This document shows, in pieces, positions 52,291 through 61,642 of a stretch of 63,065 nt of DNA. The stretch lies in contig JAGBEY010000011.1 of assembly GCA_017936745.1 (NCBI GenBank), positions 72,498 through 135,562 of the forward strand, given 5' to 3'. Every line of letters starts with the position of its first letter. The first letter of the stretch is position 1. Source of the stretch: Clostridia bacterium. Lineage in GTDB: Bacteria > Bacillota > Clostridia > UMGS1840. A model generated the notes under the pieces. That model was not told the DNA's origin, did no database searches, and saw nothing but the letters and a program-made list of their open reading frames with translations. The position numbers and the translations under genes were made by a program.

Positions 52291-53658
52291 ATGCAAAGAG
52301 AAAAATTAGGGAGTCGGTTGGGCTTCATTTTAATCAGTGCCGGCTGTGCAATTGGCATTGGGAATGTATGGAAATTCCCCTATATTACAGGGCAATACGG
52401 CGGCGGAATTTTTGTGTTGTTGTATTTGTTGTTTTTGCTGATTATGGGAGTGCCTGCATTGACAATGGAATTTACATTAGGCAGAGCGGCACAAAAAAGT
52501 CCGGTAAAATTGTATGACTCACTGGAAAAGCCCGGGCAAAAATGGCATTGGCACGGCTATGTTGCTATGGCAGGGAACTATCTTTTGATGATGTTCTATA
52601 CAGTGGTTGCAGGCTGGATGCTGGAGTATTTTGTAAAAACAGCCACCGGTCAGTTTCACGGATTGAATCCGCAACAGATTGGACAAGTTTTTGATTCTGT
52701 TTGTGCAAATCCGTGGTTAATGTTGATATACACCGGCATTGTTATCGTCATTGGTTTTTTGGTTTGCTCCTTTGGGGTACAGAACGGATTGGAGAAAATT
52801 ACAAAATGGATGATGTTGGCATTGCTCGGCATTATGATTGTGCTGGCAATTAACAGTGTGTTTCTGCCCGGTGGAGCAGAGGGGCTCAAATTTTATCTAC
52901 TGCCCGATGTTTCCCGGATACAGGAGCATGGGCTGATTACCGTTTTAGTCGCTGCGATGAACCAGGCGTTCTTCACGCTAAGCATCGGGATGGGTTCTAT
53001 GGCGATTTTTGGAAGCTACATTGGAAAAGAGCGGTCTTTGATGGGGGAATCCGTCAACGTCGCACTGTTAGATACTTTTGTTGCAATTGCCTCTGGTTTA
53101 ATTATTTTTCCGGCATGCTTTGCTTATAATGTAAATCCGGAAAGCGGACCTCCGTTGATTTTTGTGACATTGCCGAATATCTTCAATCATTTACCCGGTG
53201 GTAGAATCTGGGGAAGTTTATTTTTTCTGTTTATGAGTTTTGCTGCTTTGTCCACTGTGTTTGCGGTGTTTGAAAACATTATTTCCTGCACAATGGATAT
53301 TTCAAAAATGAGCCGAAAAACAGCTTGTCTGGTGAACTGTATTCTGATGATTATCTTGTCGTTGCCGTGCATTTTTGGATTTAACTTATGGAATAAGGTT
53401 TCTCTGTTGGGAAACGGCACGAATATCATGGATTTTGAGGACTTTTTGGTTTCAAACATTATTTTGCCTTTGGGGGCATTGGTGTATGTTCTGTTTTGCG
53501 TAAGCCGATATGGCTTTGGTTGGGATAACTTTGTAAAAGAGGCAAACGAGGGAAAGGGGCTTAAGGTAACACGCTGGATGAAAGGTTATATGACCTATGT
53601 GCTGCCGATTTTGATTTTCATTATTTTCCTGCTTGGTATCATCAATTATTTTAAATAA
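52291..53658 (+). CDS. Second NSS-family sodium symporter
   Basis: 455 residues with the same hallmark (SRLGFILISAGCAIGIGNVWKFPYITGQYGGG), but with Cys/Ile substitutions in the sodium-site helix relative to the copy at 38893, so the two are not recent duplicates. About eleven to twelve membrane segments. It ends ~65 bp before the AraC gene. Substrate unknown; likely an amino acid, with the glycoside hydrolase only as a neighbour. Confidence 0.92.
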   Translation: MQREKLGSRLGFILISAGCAIGIGNVWKFPYITGQYGGGIFVLLYLLFLLIMGVPALTMEFTLGRAAQKSPVKLYDSLEKPGQKWHWHGYVAMAGNYLLMMFYTVVAGWMLEYFVKTATGQFHGLNPQQIGQVFDSVCANPWLMLIYTGIVIVIGFLVCSFGVQNGLEKITKWMMLALLGIMIVLAINSVFLPGGAEGLKFYLLPDVSRIQEHGLITVLVAAMNQAFFTLSIGMGSMAIFGSYIGKERSLMGESVNVALLDTFVAIASGLIIFPACFAYNVNPESGPPLIFVTLPNIFNHLPGGRIWGSLFFLFMSFAALSTVFAVFENIISCTMDISKMSRKTACLVNCILMIILSLPCIFGFNLWNKVSLLGNGTNIMDFEDFLVSNIILPLGALVYVLFCVSRYGFGWDNFVKEANEGKGLKVTRWMKGYMTYVLPILIFIIFLLGIINYFK

Positions 53659-53724
53659 AAGTGTTTGACATAATGAAGAAAAGGAGAGCGGGTATCTTAA
53701 GCGGATATCCTGCGACAGCTTACG

Positions 53725-54507
53725 ATGGAATATGTTTCTCAAAAACCTATTTGTGTTTCCATACCGGGAATGGAAATATATCTGACCACATATTTTTTTC
53801 AGGCAATTAAAGACCGACCTGCGAGAATGCACACACATCCCTGCTACGAGATTGTGTGCACAAAGTCAAATGAACTGGTTTATTTTACAATAGTTCCTCC
53901 TCTTACTGAGCATTATTCCAAGACGATTACAGATGGAAGGGTGTGTTCTTTTCTGTTTACTTTTACAGAGAATGCTCCGGACGATCTCTGTCAGATTCTC
54001 CGTTCGGTCAGTAAATCAACCGAAATTCAGGATACGTTTAATGGCTTAGCCCGGTTAATTGCAATCAAGGAGGCTGTGGAACAACAGAATTTCGGTTTAA
54101 AAGAACATTTAAAGGCAGAGTTTCGTTTGTTTTTTGTAAAGCTGGCACAGATTTTTCATATGAAGGTTGATTCTGTCAAAATGTATACTCCAACCCTGGA
54201 TGAACAGAGAATTGCATTACTGGAGGATTTTTTTAATATTGAAATGCGTTTTCCCAACTGCAGTAAGCAACAGCTGGCAGACAGAATCGGAGTATGTGAG
54301 CGTCAGCTGACCAGAATTTTAAAAGAAGTATACAACAGCAGCTTTTCAGCTATCTTGCTGGAATCCCGTATGAATATGGCACAGGCAATGCTGAAGCAGG
54401 GAGAAAAAACGTTGGAGGAGATTTCTGAATCAGTTGGTTATACTTCTGTAGCGGCTTTTAAAAATGCATATAAGAAGTTTTTCGGTGTAAATCCAAAGAT
54501 AAAGTAG
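53725..54507 (+). CDS. AraC-family transcriptional regulator
   Basis: 260 residues. N-terminal cupin-like region (about 20-80, RMHTHPCYEIVCT) and a C-terminal two-HTH AraC domain (about 165-258: SKQQLADRIGVCERQLTRILKEVY, then LEEISESVGYTSVAAFKNAYKKFFGVNP). The start at 53725 has only a weak ribosome site, but the next upstream in-frame codon is a stop. A separate promoter follows for the SDR gene; it may act on that gene or on the upstream operon. Confidence 0.9.
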   Translation: MEYVSQKPICVSIPGMEIYLTTYFFQAIKDRPARMHTHPCYEIVCTKSNELVYFTIVPPLTEHYSKTITDGRVCSFLFTFTENAPDDLCQILRSVSKSTEIQDTFNGLARLIAIKEAVEQQNFGLKEHLKAEFRLFFVKLAQIFHMKVDSVKMYTPTLDEQRIALLEDFFNIEMRFPNCSKQQLADRIGVCERQLTRILKEVYNSSFSAILLESRMNMAQAMLKQGEKTLEEISESVGYTSVAAFKNAYKKFFGVNPKIK

Positions 54508-54542
54508 GACATAAATCATCAAAACACTTCCTGTTTTTATAC

Positions 54543-54571
54543 TTGTTTCGGTCAACGGATTGTGTTATAAT
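54543..54571 (+). promoter_or_regulatory. Promoter of the SDR-Gfo pair
   Basis: TTGTTT (54543-54548), 17 bp, TATAAT (54566-54571). Translation must therefore begin at 54608 rather than upstream. Confidence 0.75.
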
Positions 54572-54607
54572 TTTAATATATCATATGAGAAGGGTGTGAC
54601 TAAAATT

Positions 54608-55408
54608 ATGACAAGAAATATCTTTTCAATGGAAAACAAAAATGTCATCTTTACCGGCGGTACCGGTTTTTTGGGCAGTGCAATGGTGAAAGCATTGCTG
54701 GAAAATGGTGCAACAGTATTTGTTCCTGCCAGAACAGACCGCTATGATGATTCTTTTGACGAGTATAAAAAGAGTGGTAAATTGATTTTTGAATCCTACG
54801 ATTTAAGCACAACCGAATCCATAAAAAAAGCATTCGCAAGGGGAATTGAATTATTAAAACGTGTGGATGTATTGGTAAACTGTGCTGTTTATCCTCCGAA
54901 ACCCATTGACGGAAAAATTGAGTTTCATTTAGATACCACTCCCGATGAAATCTGGGAGGGTATGATTGACGGGGTTATTCACTCCGTGTTCCGCTGTACC
55001 AGAGAAATTCTGCCTCATTTTAAAGCAAATGGCGGTGGAAATATTGTAAATATCGGGTCGATGTATGGCATGGTTGCTCCTGATTTTGATATCTATGGAG
55101 ATACTGTTGCATGGAATCACCCGGCATACAGCACCGGGAAAGCAGGTATCATTCAGTATACCCGTTACTGTGCTTCTGCACTGGCGCGTCATAACATCAG
55201 AGTTAACAGCTTAACACCCGGCGCGTTTCCGAATATCGGTCCCAACACTGATATGGAATTTATTGGCAGACTCAGTGCGAAAGCTATGCTGAAACGTACC
55301 GGGAAACCGGAAGAATTGCAGGGCGGTATTCTTCTGTTATGCTCCGATGCATCTTCTTATATGACCGGTACTAACATTGTAGTAGACGGTGGCTTGACTC
55401 AATGGTAA
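54608..55408 (+). CDS. Short-chain dehydrogenase/reductase
   Basis: 266 residues from the ATG at 54608. NAD(P) loop FTGGTGFLGSAM (about 15-26), NCAVYPP, catalytic Ser in IVNIGSMYG and Tyr/Lys in HPAYSTGKAGI, and a C-terminal TGTNIVVDGGLTQW typical of FabG-like SDRs. The paired Gfo/Idh/MocA gene 14 bp downstream suggests a two-step sugar or polyol redox reaction (epimerisation or oxidation at adjacent carbons). Substrate not identifiable. Confidence 0.9.
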   Translation: MTRNIFSMENKNVIFTGGTGFLGSAMVKALLENGATVFVPARTDRYDDSFDEYKKSGKLIFESYDLSTTESIKKAFARGIELLKRVDVLVNCAVYPPKPIDGKIEFHLDTTPDEIWEGMIDGVIHSVFRCTREILPHFKANGGGNIVNIGSMYGMVAPDFDIYGDTVAWNHPAYSTGKAGIIQYTRYCASALARHNIRVNSLTPGAFPNIGPNTDMEFIGRLSAKAMLKRTGKPEELQGGILLLCSDASSYMTGTNIVVDGGLTQW

Positions 55409-55421
55409 GGAGAAGATAAAA

Positions 55422-56441
55422 ATGAATAAACTTAAAATTTGTGTGATTGGTCTGGGCAGTATTGGCAGACGCCATTTACGATTGCTGTCCGAACGTGATG
55501 ATGTCATTTTATGTGTAGCAGACCCCAGTCCGAAAAGTAAAGAATATATGGCGGAAAATTATCCGAATCTTCCGCTTTATGATTCCATGAAAGATGCTAT
55601 CAAAGCAGAACAGCCTGATGCGGCGTTAATTGCAACTCCTCATCAGATGCATGCTCAGATGGCAATTGAAGCACTGGATGCCAATTTACATGTGTTCTGC
55701 GAAAAACCCATGAGTGATAACTTGGCGGACTGTGTTAAAATGTTGAATCGTGCAAAACAAAGCGACAAAGTTTTCTCTGTTGGCTTTATGTTTCATTTTG
55801 ACCCCTTTATCCGCAAGATGAAGGAGCTGATTTGCGATGGAAAATTAGGAAACATTGTTCATTTTACCAATCGTTTTTCTTCCTATAATATTTTGCTTTG
55901 CTCGGTTACCAACCATCAGGAGCATACTCCGTATTCTGTTACTATGGACTGTATTCACGATACGGATTTAATGTATTACTTAACCAACTCTATTCCTGAC
56001 TATGCATATACCAACGCAACCAAAGCAGGGGATATGGAGCTTTCTTCTCCCCAGAACATTGTTGACACTCTTTATCGTTGGGAAGATGGCAGCATGGCGG
56101 CAAACTGCCATTTTGACTATGTGCAGCATCCTCAGGTACATAACTTAGAAATTGCAGGTGACAAAGGTTATGTCAAAGGCGAATTTGCAACCGGTGAAGT
56201 GGTATACGGCAGTATTGACGGCACTATCACTAAATTTGATGCAAGCCGTGATTTTGATAATGTATATCGGGAACAGTTGGATCATTTTATTCGTGCAATT
56301 CGTGGGGAAGTGGAACCGGAAAACAAACCGGAGTCTGCCATTGTTTCGATTCTGCTGTTGGAAGCTCAGAAAGAAGCAGGGATTCGCGGATGCGAAGTGA
56401 GTGTTCGTGAAATTGCTAAAAAATACGGTTTCGAATATTGA
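55422..56441 (+). CDS. Gfo/Idh/MocA family oxidoreductase
   Basis: 339 residues. NAD-binding motif CVIGLGSIGRRHLRLL (about 7-22), HVFCEKPMSDN (conserved Lys), and DCIHDTDLMYYL (catalytic Asp/His region) in the C-terminal domain. It is shorter than, and distinct from, the copy at 6627; it lacks the Cys-rich insert. Co-transcribed with the SDR. Confidence 0.9.
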   Translation: MNKLKICVIGLGSIGRRHLRLLSERDDVILCVADPSPKSKEYMAENYPNLPLYDSMKDAIKAEQPDAALIATPHQMHAQMAIEALDANLHVFCEKPMSDNLADCVKMLNRAKQSDKVFSVGFMFHFDPFIRKMKELICDGKLGNIVHFTNRFSSYNILLCSVTNHQEHTPYSVTMDCIHDTDLMYYLTNSIPDYAYTNATKAGDMELSSPQNIVDTLYRWEDGSMAANCHFDYVQHPQVHNLEIAGDKGYVKGEFATGEVVYGSIDGTITKFDASRDFDNVYREQLDHFIRAIRGEVEPENKPESAIVSILLLEAQKEAGIRGCEVSVREIAKKYGFEY

Positions 56442-56446
56442 TTGAT

Positions 56447-56484
56447 AAAAAAATCTCTTGCCCTCTGTGAGCAAGAGATTTTTT
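56447..56484. terminator. Bidirectional terminator
   Basis: AAAAAATCTCTTGC and GCAAGAGATTTTTT form a 14-bp stem between converging genes. Confidence 0.9.
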
Positions 56485-57151
56485 ACATCGTTTCCAGAGA
56501 AACCACGGTTAAAACGTGATCCGAAACACGGAATTTAATTTCGTATTGATTGTATTTCATTCCATAAATCTTAGTATTATCCTGATAGGAAGGACGGGGA
56601 TCGTGTGATAACACGTGAATCATTTCAGCTTGCAATTCCTTTGGTAATTCAAAAAAAGAGGGAGCATCTATTTTAACCTCGATTTTTCGTTCCGAAAGAT
56701 GCTCGGTAAAGCCTCCTACGGCATCCGGATAACTGTCGGCATACGGAAGATAAGGCTTGATATCGTAAATGGGGGTGTTGTCCATTAAGTCCGCACCTAA
56801 GACGTGAAGCACCGGGCCTTCGGTTTTAGAAAATTCTATTTTGTCTAATTTGACACAAGACAAACCAATGGAATTCGGACGAAAGGGAGAACGGGTAGCA
56901 AACACGCCAACACGCTTGTTTCCACCCAGCAGAGGGGGTCTCACAGTCGGAGACCAACTGTCTCGAACAGCTTCGGAAAATTGCCATAAAATCCAGATGT
57001 GAGAAAATTCTTCTAAGCCCCGGAATGCTTCCTGAACCTGAAATTCCTTTTCAAATACTATTTTTCCCCGACTTTCTGCCACCAGGCCGCTTTGACGGGG
57101 GATTCCGAATTTTTCTTTATAATTTGTTTGAATTCTTGCAATAATTTTCAT
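56483..57151 (-). CDS. trmO: tRNA (N6-threonylcarbamoyladenosine37-N6)-methyltransferase TrmO
   Basis: 222 residues with the TsaA/YaeB beta-barrel signatures: IPRQSGLVAESRGKI, GLEEFSHIWILWQF, VRPPLLGGNKRVGVFATRSPFRPNSIGLS and IYDIKPYLPYADS. It transfers a methyl group from SAM to t6A37 of tRNAs reading ACN codons. Single-gene unit on the minus strand. Confidence 0.92.
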   Translation of the reverse strand: MKIIARIQTNYKEKFGIPRQSGLVAESRGKIVFEKEFQVQEAFRGLEEFSHIWILWQFSEAVRDSWSPTVRPPLLGGNKRVGVFATRSPFRPNSIGLSCVKLDKIEFSKTEGPVLHVLGADLMDNTPIYDIKPYLPYADSYPDAVGGFTEHLSERKIEVKIDAPSFFELPKELQAEMIHVLSHDPRPSYQDNTKIYGMKYNQYEIKFRVSDHVLTVVSLETM

Positions 57152-57188
57152 CAGTATGTCTCCTTGCGAAAGGTTTCACTCCTTGAAA

Positions 57189-57217
57189 AAAGGAGCTGCA
57201 TCCCATACAGCTCCTTT
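57189..57217 (-). terminator. Terminator of tRNA-Arg
   Basis: Minus strand AAAGGAGCTG and CAGCTCCTTT with a U6 run, two bases past the tRNA CCA end. Confidence 0.85.
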
Positions 57218-57218
57218 A

Positions 57219-57295
57219 TGGTACGCCTGATGCGATTCGAACGCACGACCTTCAGAGTCGGAGTCTGATACTCTATCCAACTGAGCTACAGGCGC
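57219..57295 (-). tRNA. tRNA-Arg (anticodon CCG), CCA encoded
   Basis: 77 nt on the minus strand. Acceptor GCGCCTG pairs with CAGGCGT (one G-U), followed by discriminator A and an encoded CCA. The D-arm has GCTCAGTTGGATAGAGT and the T-arm GTTCGAATC. The anticodon loop CTCCGAC gives CCG, reading CGG (Arg). Confidence 0.95.
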
Positions 57296-57361
57296 ATATT
57301 TTCAACTGCTTTATTTTACACCATTTTTGAAAAATAGTCAATAGTTTTTTTGAAAAATCTC

Positions 57362-57390
57362 TTGACATCTTTTTTAAAAAGTACTATAAT
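57362..57390 (+). promoter_or_regulatory. Promoter of tdh-kbl
   Basis: TTGACA (57362-57367), 17 bp, TATAAT (57385-57390): perfect boxes, giving a 5' leader of about 100 nt. Confidence 0.92.
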
Positions 57391-57422
57391 TATTTTGTAC
57401 GCGGGAGGTGGACATTTTTTAA

Positions 57423-57447
57423 AATTGTTCACGTGTGCAGAACAATT
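57423..57447 (+). promoter_or_regulatory. Leader hairpin of tdh-kbl
   Basis: AATTGTTC (57423-57430) pairs perfectly with GAACAATT (57440-57447) in the untranslated leader; it is also an inverted repeat that a repressor could bind. Confidence 0.45.
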
Positions 57448-57496
57448 AAGACGGGCATTCACAAGAATATATATGAAAAGGAGAATGTGTCAGCTT

Positions 57497-58528
57497 ATGA
57501 AAGCACTGGTAAAAAAATTTCCTCAGAAAGGATTATGGCTGGAAGAAATGCCGGAGCCGATCACCGGCCCTAATGATGTCAAAATTAAAATTCATAAAAC
57601 CGCAATTTGCGGAACCGATTTACATATTTATAACTGGGACGAATGGTCTCAGAAAACTATAGAGACTCCTCGCATTATCGGGCATGAATATGTTGGAGAA
57701 ATTGTAGAAATGGGTGCCAATGTCAGAGGCAGAAAAATCGGCGAAATTGTTTCCGGGGAAGGGCATATCGTTTGCGGTCATTGCAGAAATTGTCTGGCAG
57801 GCCATGGGCATTTGTGTAAAGAAACCATTGGTGTTGGTGTAAACCGTGATGGTGCTTTTGCAGAATATCTGGTAATTCCCCAGGAAAATGTGAGACCCTG
57901 CGAAGAAAATATTTCGGAAGAAATGTATTCTATTTTTGACCCGTTCGGTAATGCAGTTCATACTGCGTTATCCTTTAATTTAGTGGGTGAGGATGTGTTA
58001 ATTACAGGTGCAGGCCCTATAGGGATTATGGCTGCAGCTGTATGTAAATTTGTCGGTGCAAGACACGTTGTGATTACCGATATTCAAGATGACAGATTGG
58101 AGCTTGCTAAAAAACTTGGTATTCAATATACTGTCAATACAGCAAAAGAAAATTTGGGAGACGTTATGGAACGGCTCTTAATCCGGGAAGGCTTTGATGT
58201 AGGGCTGGAAATGTCCGGCAGCGAAATTGCATTAAATACTATGATTGATTATATGATTCCCGGTGGTAAGATTGCATTGTTGGGATTGCTGAAAAGCGAT
58301 ACGAAAGTGGATTGGTCGAAGATTATTTTTAAAGGCTTAATTTTAAAAGGAATTTATGGCAGAGAAATGCATGAAACCTGGTACAAAATGTCTGCCATGC
58401 TTCAGGGTGGGCTGGATATTTCCAATATTATCACCCATCGTATGAGTGTGCTGGATTTTGAAGAAGGATTTGCCGCAATGAACAGCGGAAAATGCGGTAA
58501 GGTAATTTTGGATTGGACAAATCTGTAA
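57497..58528 (+). CDS. tdh: L-threonine 3-dehydrogenase
   Basis: 343 residues from the ATG at 57497, matching the E. coli length. It oxidises threonine to 2-amino-3-ketobutyrate with NAD+. Catalytic zinc: [15 protein letters not shown] and GHEYVG. Structural zinc: [18 protein letters not shown] loop: [22 protein letters not shown] lies 13 nt upstream of this ATG; other in-frame ATGs fall inside or beside the ribosome site. Forms the threonine-to-glycine pathway with kbl, 15 bp downstream. Confidence 0.96.
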   Translation: MKALVKKFPQKGLWLEEMPEPITGPNDVKIKIHKTAICGTDLHIYNWDEWSQKTIETPRIIGHEYVGEIVEMGANVRGRKIGEIVSGEGHIVCGHCRNCLAGHGHLCKETIGVGVNRDGAFAEYLVIPQENVRPCEENISEEMYSIFDPFGNAVHTALSFNLVGEDVLITGAGPIGIMAAAVCKFVGARHVVITDIQDDRLELAKKLGIQYTVNTAKENLGDVMERLLIREGFDVGLEMSGSEIALNTMIDYMIPGGKIALLGLLKSDTKVDWSKIIFKGLILKGIYGREMHETWYKMSAMLQGGLDISNIITHRMSVLDFEEGFAAMNSGKCGKVILDWTNL

Positions 58529-58543
58529 AAGGAGATTTCTGAT

Positions 58544-59725
58544 ATGAAAGAAGTATTAAAAATTTTTAAAGAAACCTGTGAAACCATTGAAAAAGAGGGT
58601 CTCACCAAAAATGAGAAAGTGATTATGACTCCTCAGGGTGCGAAGGTGTCGTTATCTGACGGAAAAGATGTCATCAATCTGTGTGCTAACAATTATCTTG
58701 GTCTGGCAAACAATCCTGATGTTATTCAGGCGGCAAAGGATAGCTACGATAACTATGGTTATGGCTTATCCTCCGTTCGTTTTATTTGCGGCACTCAGAA
58801 ATTGCATAAGGATTTAGAAAAAAAGGTAAGTGAGTTTTTAGGTACTGATGATACCATTTTATATTCTTCCTGCTTTGATGCCAACGGCGGTTTGTTTGAA
58901 ACCTTGTTGACAGAGGAGGATGCGGTTATCAGTGATGAATTAAATCACGCCAGCATCATTGACGGAATCCGTCTTTGTAAGGCAAAACGCTTCCGTTATA
59001 AAAATAATAATATGGCAGATTTGCGTGAAAAATTGGAAGAAGCAAAAAATTGCCGCATTAAACTGATTGCAACTGACGGCGTTTTCTCTATGGATGGTAT
59101 TGTGGCAGATTTGAAATCCATCTGTGATTTAGCAGACGAATACGGTGCATTGGTTATGGTTGACGACAGCCATTCTGCCGGCTTTATGGGGGAAACCGGA
59201 CGCGGTACTGCTGAACACTGCGGTGTTATGGGCAGAGTAGATATTACTACAGGAACATTCGGGAAAGCATTAGGCGGTGCTTCCGGCGGTTTCACCTCCG
59301 GAAGAAAAGAAATCATTGATTTGCTTCGTCAGCGTTCCCGTCCTTATCTGTTCTCCAACACCTTAGCTCCTGCAGTAGCAGCAGGCTCTGTTAAGGTTCT
59401 GGAGCTGATTGAAAATAATTTCTCTTACCGTGAAAAATTATTCGCCAACACCAAATTATTTGCAGAAAAAATCAAAGAAATCGGTCTGGATGTAATGGAT
59501 GGCGGTACTCCTATTATCCCCGTTATGCTGTATGATGAACATAAAGCAGTGGAAATGGCAAAACGGATGATGGAAAAAGGTGTTTATGTGGTAGCATTCT
59601 CTTATCCGGTTGTACCCAAGGGAAAAGCAAGAATCCGTACTCAGCTTTCTGCAGCTTTATCAGAAGAAGATATCTTGTATGTTGTAGATTGCTTCCGTCA
59701 GGTAAAAGAGGAAATGGGCTTGTAA
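58544..59725 (+). CDS. kbl: Glycine C-acetyltransferase (2-amino-3-ketobutyrate CoA ligase)
   Basis: 393 residues, PLP enzyme of the alpha-oxoamine synthase family, splitting 2-amino-3-ketobutyrate with CoA to glycine and acetyl-Co[33 protein letters not shown] and [15 protein letters not shown] (PLP Lys) are diagnostic. Followed by a strong terminator. Confidence 0.97.
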   Translation: MKEVLKIFKETCETIEKEGLTKNEKVIMTPQGAKVSLSDGKDVINLCANNYLGLANNPDVIQAAKDSYDNYGYGLSSVRFICGTQKLHKDLEKKVSEFLGTDDTILYSSCFDANGGLFETLLTEEDAVISDELNHASIIDGIRLCKAKRFRYKNNNMADLREKLEEAKNCRIKLIATDGVFSMDGIVADLKSICDLADEYGALVMVDDSHSAGFMGETGRGTAEHCGVMGRVDITTGTFGKALGGASGGFTSGRKEIIDLLRQRSRPYLFSNTLAPAVAAGSVKVLELIENNFSYREKLFANTKLFAEKIKEIGLDVMDGGTPIIPVMLYDEHKAVEMAKRMMEKGVYVVAFSYPVVPKGKARIRTQLSAALSEEDILYVVDCFRQVKEEMGL

Positions 59726-59743
59726 AGTAAAATAATATTCCAA

Positions 59744-59787
59744 AAAAACGCTCTGTGTGATTGTGTAATCTCTCAGAGCGTTTTTTT
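59744..59787 (+). terminator. Terminator of tdh-kbl
   Basis: AAAAAACGCTCTG with CAGAGCGTTTTTTT, 13-bp stem plus T7. Confidence 0.9.
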
Positions 59788-59906
59788 GTGTAAAAAATTT
59801 TTAACTTAGTCGGTATACTGAAAGTAATATCCGTCAATTCTCCTCATTCATATTTTCAGAAAAGTAAGAATATTTTTTAGCAAAAACAAGAAGGTGGGAG
59901 AATCTT

Positions 59907-60620
59907 TTGAAGTATACATTAGTTCAACAAAACGGATTGATTTTAGAAAAAGACGGTGAGGCGTTCCGATTGACCGATTATTTTTGTGAGCATTACGGAT
60001 ATGCGGCTTTTGGCGGTTGTATCAAGGTTGTTTATGAGGAAAAGGATGGGGCACTTATTTTGTGTAACTGTACCCAGTGCGGGATAAAAAAAGAAATACT
60101 GTTATGCTCCAGAAAACATACATTTCAAAATCGTGAAATCAGGCTGGAGGAATGGAAAGACAGTCTGTATTTGTTTTTTTCAGCTATCTACAAGCAGAAA
60201 AAAATGATTCTTGTATATCGGAAAACCGTTCCTGTTAGAATATTTGACGCTTGTGATGCACAACCCTTTCAGACATTATCTCTGGATGACGGTATTTTGG
60301 TATTGTATCAAAAAGGCGGACAATGGGGGTATAGTATTTTGAAAGAAGAAAATATCAGTCCCTTTCAGCCAATTGTTGCAACAAATCCCGTAAAATTGTT
60401 TTTTCACCAGACATCCATCTGGTTGCTTTGTTTTGAAAAACGATATGTTTTATATAATCTGTCCCAAAATAAAAGCTATCCGTTACCTCTGGTATTTTAT
60501 AAAAAACCGTTTCTGACTTTTTTGGAAAACGCCATTGAAATCCGATATCGTTTTCAACATAAAAACATCGTTTACCTGCTGAAAGATGGTGAAATAAACT
60601 TTCTTTGTGAAGAAGATTAA
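59907..60620 (+). CDS. Unknown protein, beta-rich, Cys-containing
   Basis: 237 residues from TTG at 59907 (GGTGGGAG site). No signal peptide or transmembrane helix. A repeating pattern of short beta strands with aromatic residues (SLYLFFSAIYKQKKMILVYRK, DGILVLYQKGGQWGYSIL, SIWLLCFEKRYVLYNL) suggests a beta-propeller-like or WD-like fold. A CNCTQC motif near residue 55 could bind metal. I recognise no family. It lies between a terminator and an independent promoter for the CBM9 gene, so is probably transcribed alone. Confidence 0.6.
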   Translation: MKYTLVQQNGLILEKDGEAFRLTDYFCEHYGYAAFGGCIKVVYEEKDGALILCNCTQCGIKKEILLCSRKHTFQNREIRLEEWKDSLYLFFSAIYKQKKMILVYRKTVPVRIFDACDAQPFQTLSLDDGILVLYQKGGQWGYSILKEENISPFQPIVATNPVKLFFHQTSIWLLCFEKRYVLYNLSQNKSYPLPLVFYKKPFLTFLENAIEIRYRFQHKNIVYLLKDGEINFLCEED

Positions 60621-60621
60621 C

Positions 60622-60650
60622 TTGACGTATGATTTTAAGTGTGCTATACT
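60622..60650 (+). promoter_or_regulatory. Promoter of the CBM9-like gene
   Basis: TTGACG (60622-60627), 17 bp, TATACT (60645-60650). Confidence 0.7.
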
Positions 60651-60685
60651 GATGAAAAATGCTTCGAGCTAAAAGGAGTCATAGT

Positions 60686-61303
60686 ATGTGTACTTATGTA
60701 ATAAAAAAAGCACCGCTTGCCGATTTGCCGATTGAAAGTGATTTGTGGAATACAGGAAATAAGGATGAAATTGCCTTGTATCCTTGGGAGGGTTATCAGA
60801 AAAATGCTCCCAAAACAGAATTTACAATGCTGTATGATGAGAACGGAATCGGAATCAAGTTTTTCAGCGATGAAAAAAACACGGTTGGCAATGCTAAGGG
60901 GATGAATACCGATGTGTATACCGATAGCTGTGTTGAGATTTTTCTGAACGCCTCTCCCGAAACTACCGATAAATATCTGAATTTTGAATTGAGTGTAACC
61001 GGATATATGCATTTGGGTCTGGGAAGCGGGCGATATGACAGAGAGCTTCAGTACATTGATTTTGACAGCTTGAAAATAGAAACCCGTGTGTTACCGAATG
61101 TAGGTTGGGAAGCCAAATTTTATATCCCCTTTTCCTTGTTGAAAAAATATTATCCCGAACTTTCCTCAAAATGGACAGGAAATTTCCAAAAGCTTTGCGA
61201 AGATTGCGAAATTCCTCATCTGGGTTGCTGGAACTTGATTGCAGTGGAAAAACCCGATTTTCACAGGCCGGAATTTTTCGGAAACATTTTGTTAGAAGAA
61301 TAG
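60686..61303 (+). CDS. Carbohydrate-binding (CBM9-like) domain protein
   Basis: 205 residues from the ATG at 60686 (AAAAGGAG site). The sequence resembles family 9 carbohydrate-binding/DOMON-like beta-sandwich proteins: DVYTDSCVEIFLNASPETTDKYLNFELSVTGYMHLGLGSGR, and GWEAKFYIPFSLLKKYY. It has no signal peptide, so its place of action is uncertain. These stand-alone CBM9-like proteins are common in Clostridia without assigned roles. Confidence 0.75.
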   Translation: MCTYVIKKAPLADLPIESDLWNTGNKDEIALYPWEGYQKNAPKTEFTMLYDENGIGIKFFSDEKNTVGNAKGMNTDVYTDSCVEIFLNASPETTDKYLNFELSVTGYMHLGLGSGRYDRELQYIDFDSLKIETRVLPNVGWEAKFYIPFSLLKKYYPELSSKWTGNFQKLCEDCEIPHLGCWNLIAVEKPDFHRPEFFGNILLEE

Positions 61304-61642
61304 TAAATGACGAACGATGTTGATATGAAAGACTTCCCCTCAAGGCGAACCCTTTCAGAAAAATATTTTTTATCCTGAACACTGTTCATTAGGACCTACT
61401 AACGAAACCCCAGTATTTATGCGGGTTTGCGGAGTTGCGGTTCAATTTTATTTGCAGTAAAAAATGCAAATAACAACTCAATTTCGAAAGGTGGTAGGTA
61501 TTTATCGTAAATAATCGCTGTGTGCGATGAGGACGTTATGTCCTTGCAAAAATTAAAAAACAAGTATGTTTTTATGGCAGACTATAGATTTCTATAGTCT
61601 GTCTTTTTTTTACCTAATAACAGTTAAGGAGGGATTATTTTC
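61304..61642 (+). other. Structured leader upstream of the rep gene
   Basis: No gene of its own. It contains a stem AAACCC...GGGTTT (61405-61428), ATCGC/GCGAT (61514-61528), AGGAC/GTCCT (61530-61544) and a strong 10-bp hairpin with T-run (listed separately), ending in a GGAGGGATTA ribosome site before repA. The character is that of a rep gene leader with attenuation or antisense-RNA control. Confidence 0.45.
61578..61611 (+). terminator. Intrinsic terminator/attenuator before repA
   Basis: CAGACTATAG (61578-61587) and CTATAGTCTG (61592-61601) form a perfect 10-bp stem with 4-nt loop, followed by TCTTTTTTT. Confidence 0.85.

Noticed and set aside
57390..57496. Glycine riboswitch in front of tdh-kbl
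   Set aside because: The GGGAGGTGG stretch is suggestive, but the aptamer's conserved core and tandem layout are absent.
61405..61428. AAACCC...GGGTTT stem as an att site for a recombinase
   Set aside because: No integrase gene or second copy of the sequence in the window; cannot be supported.
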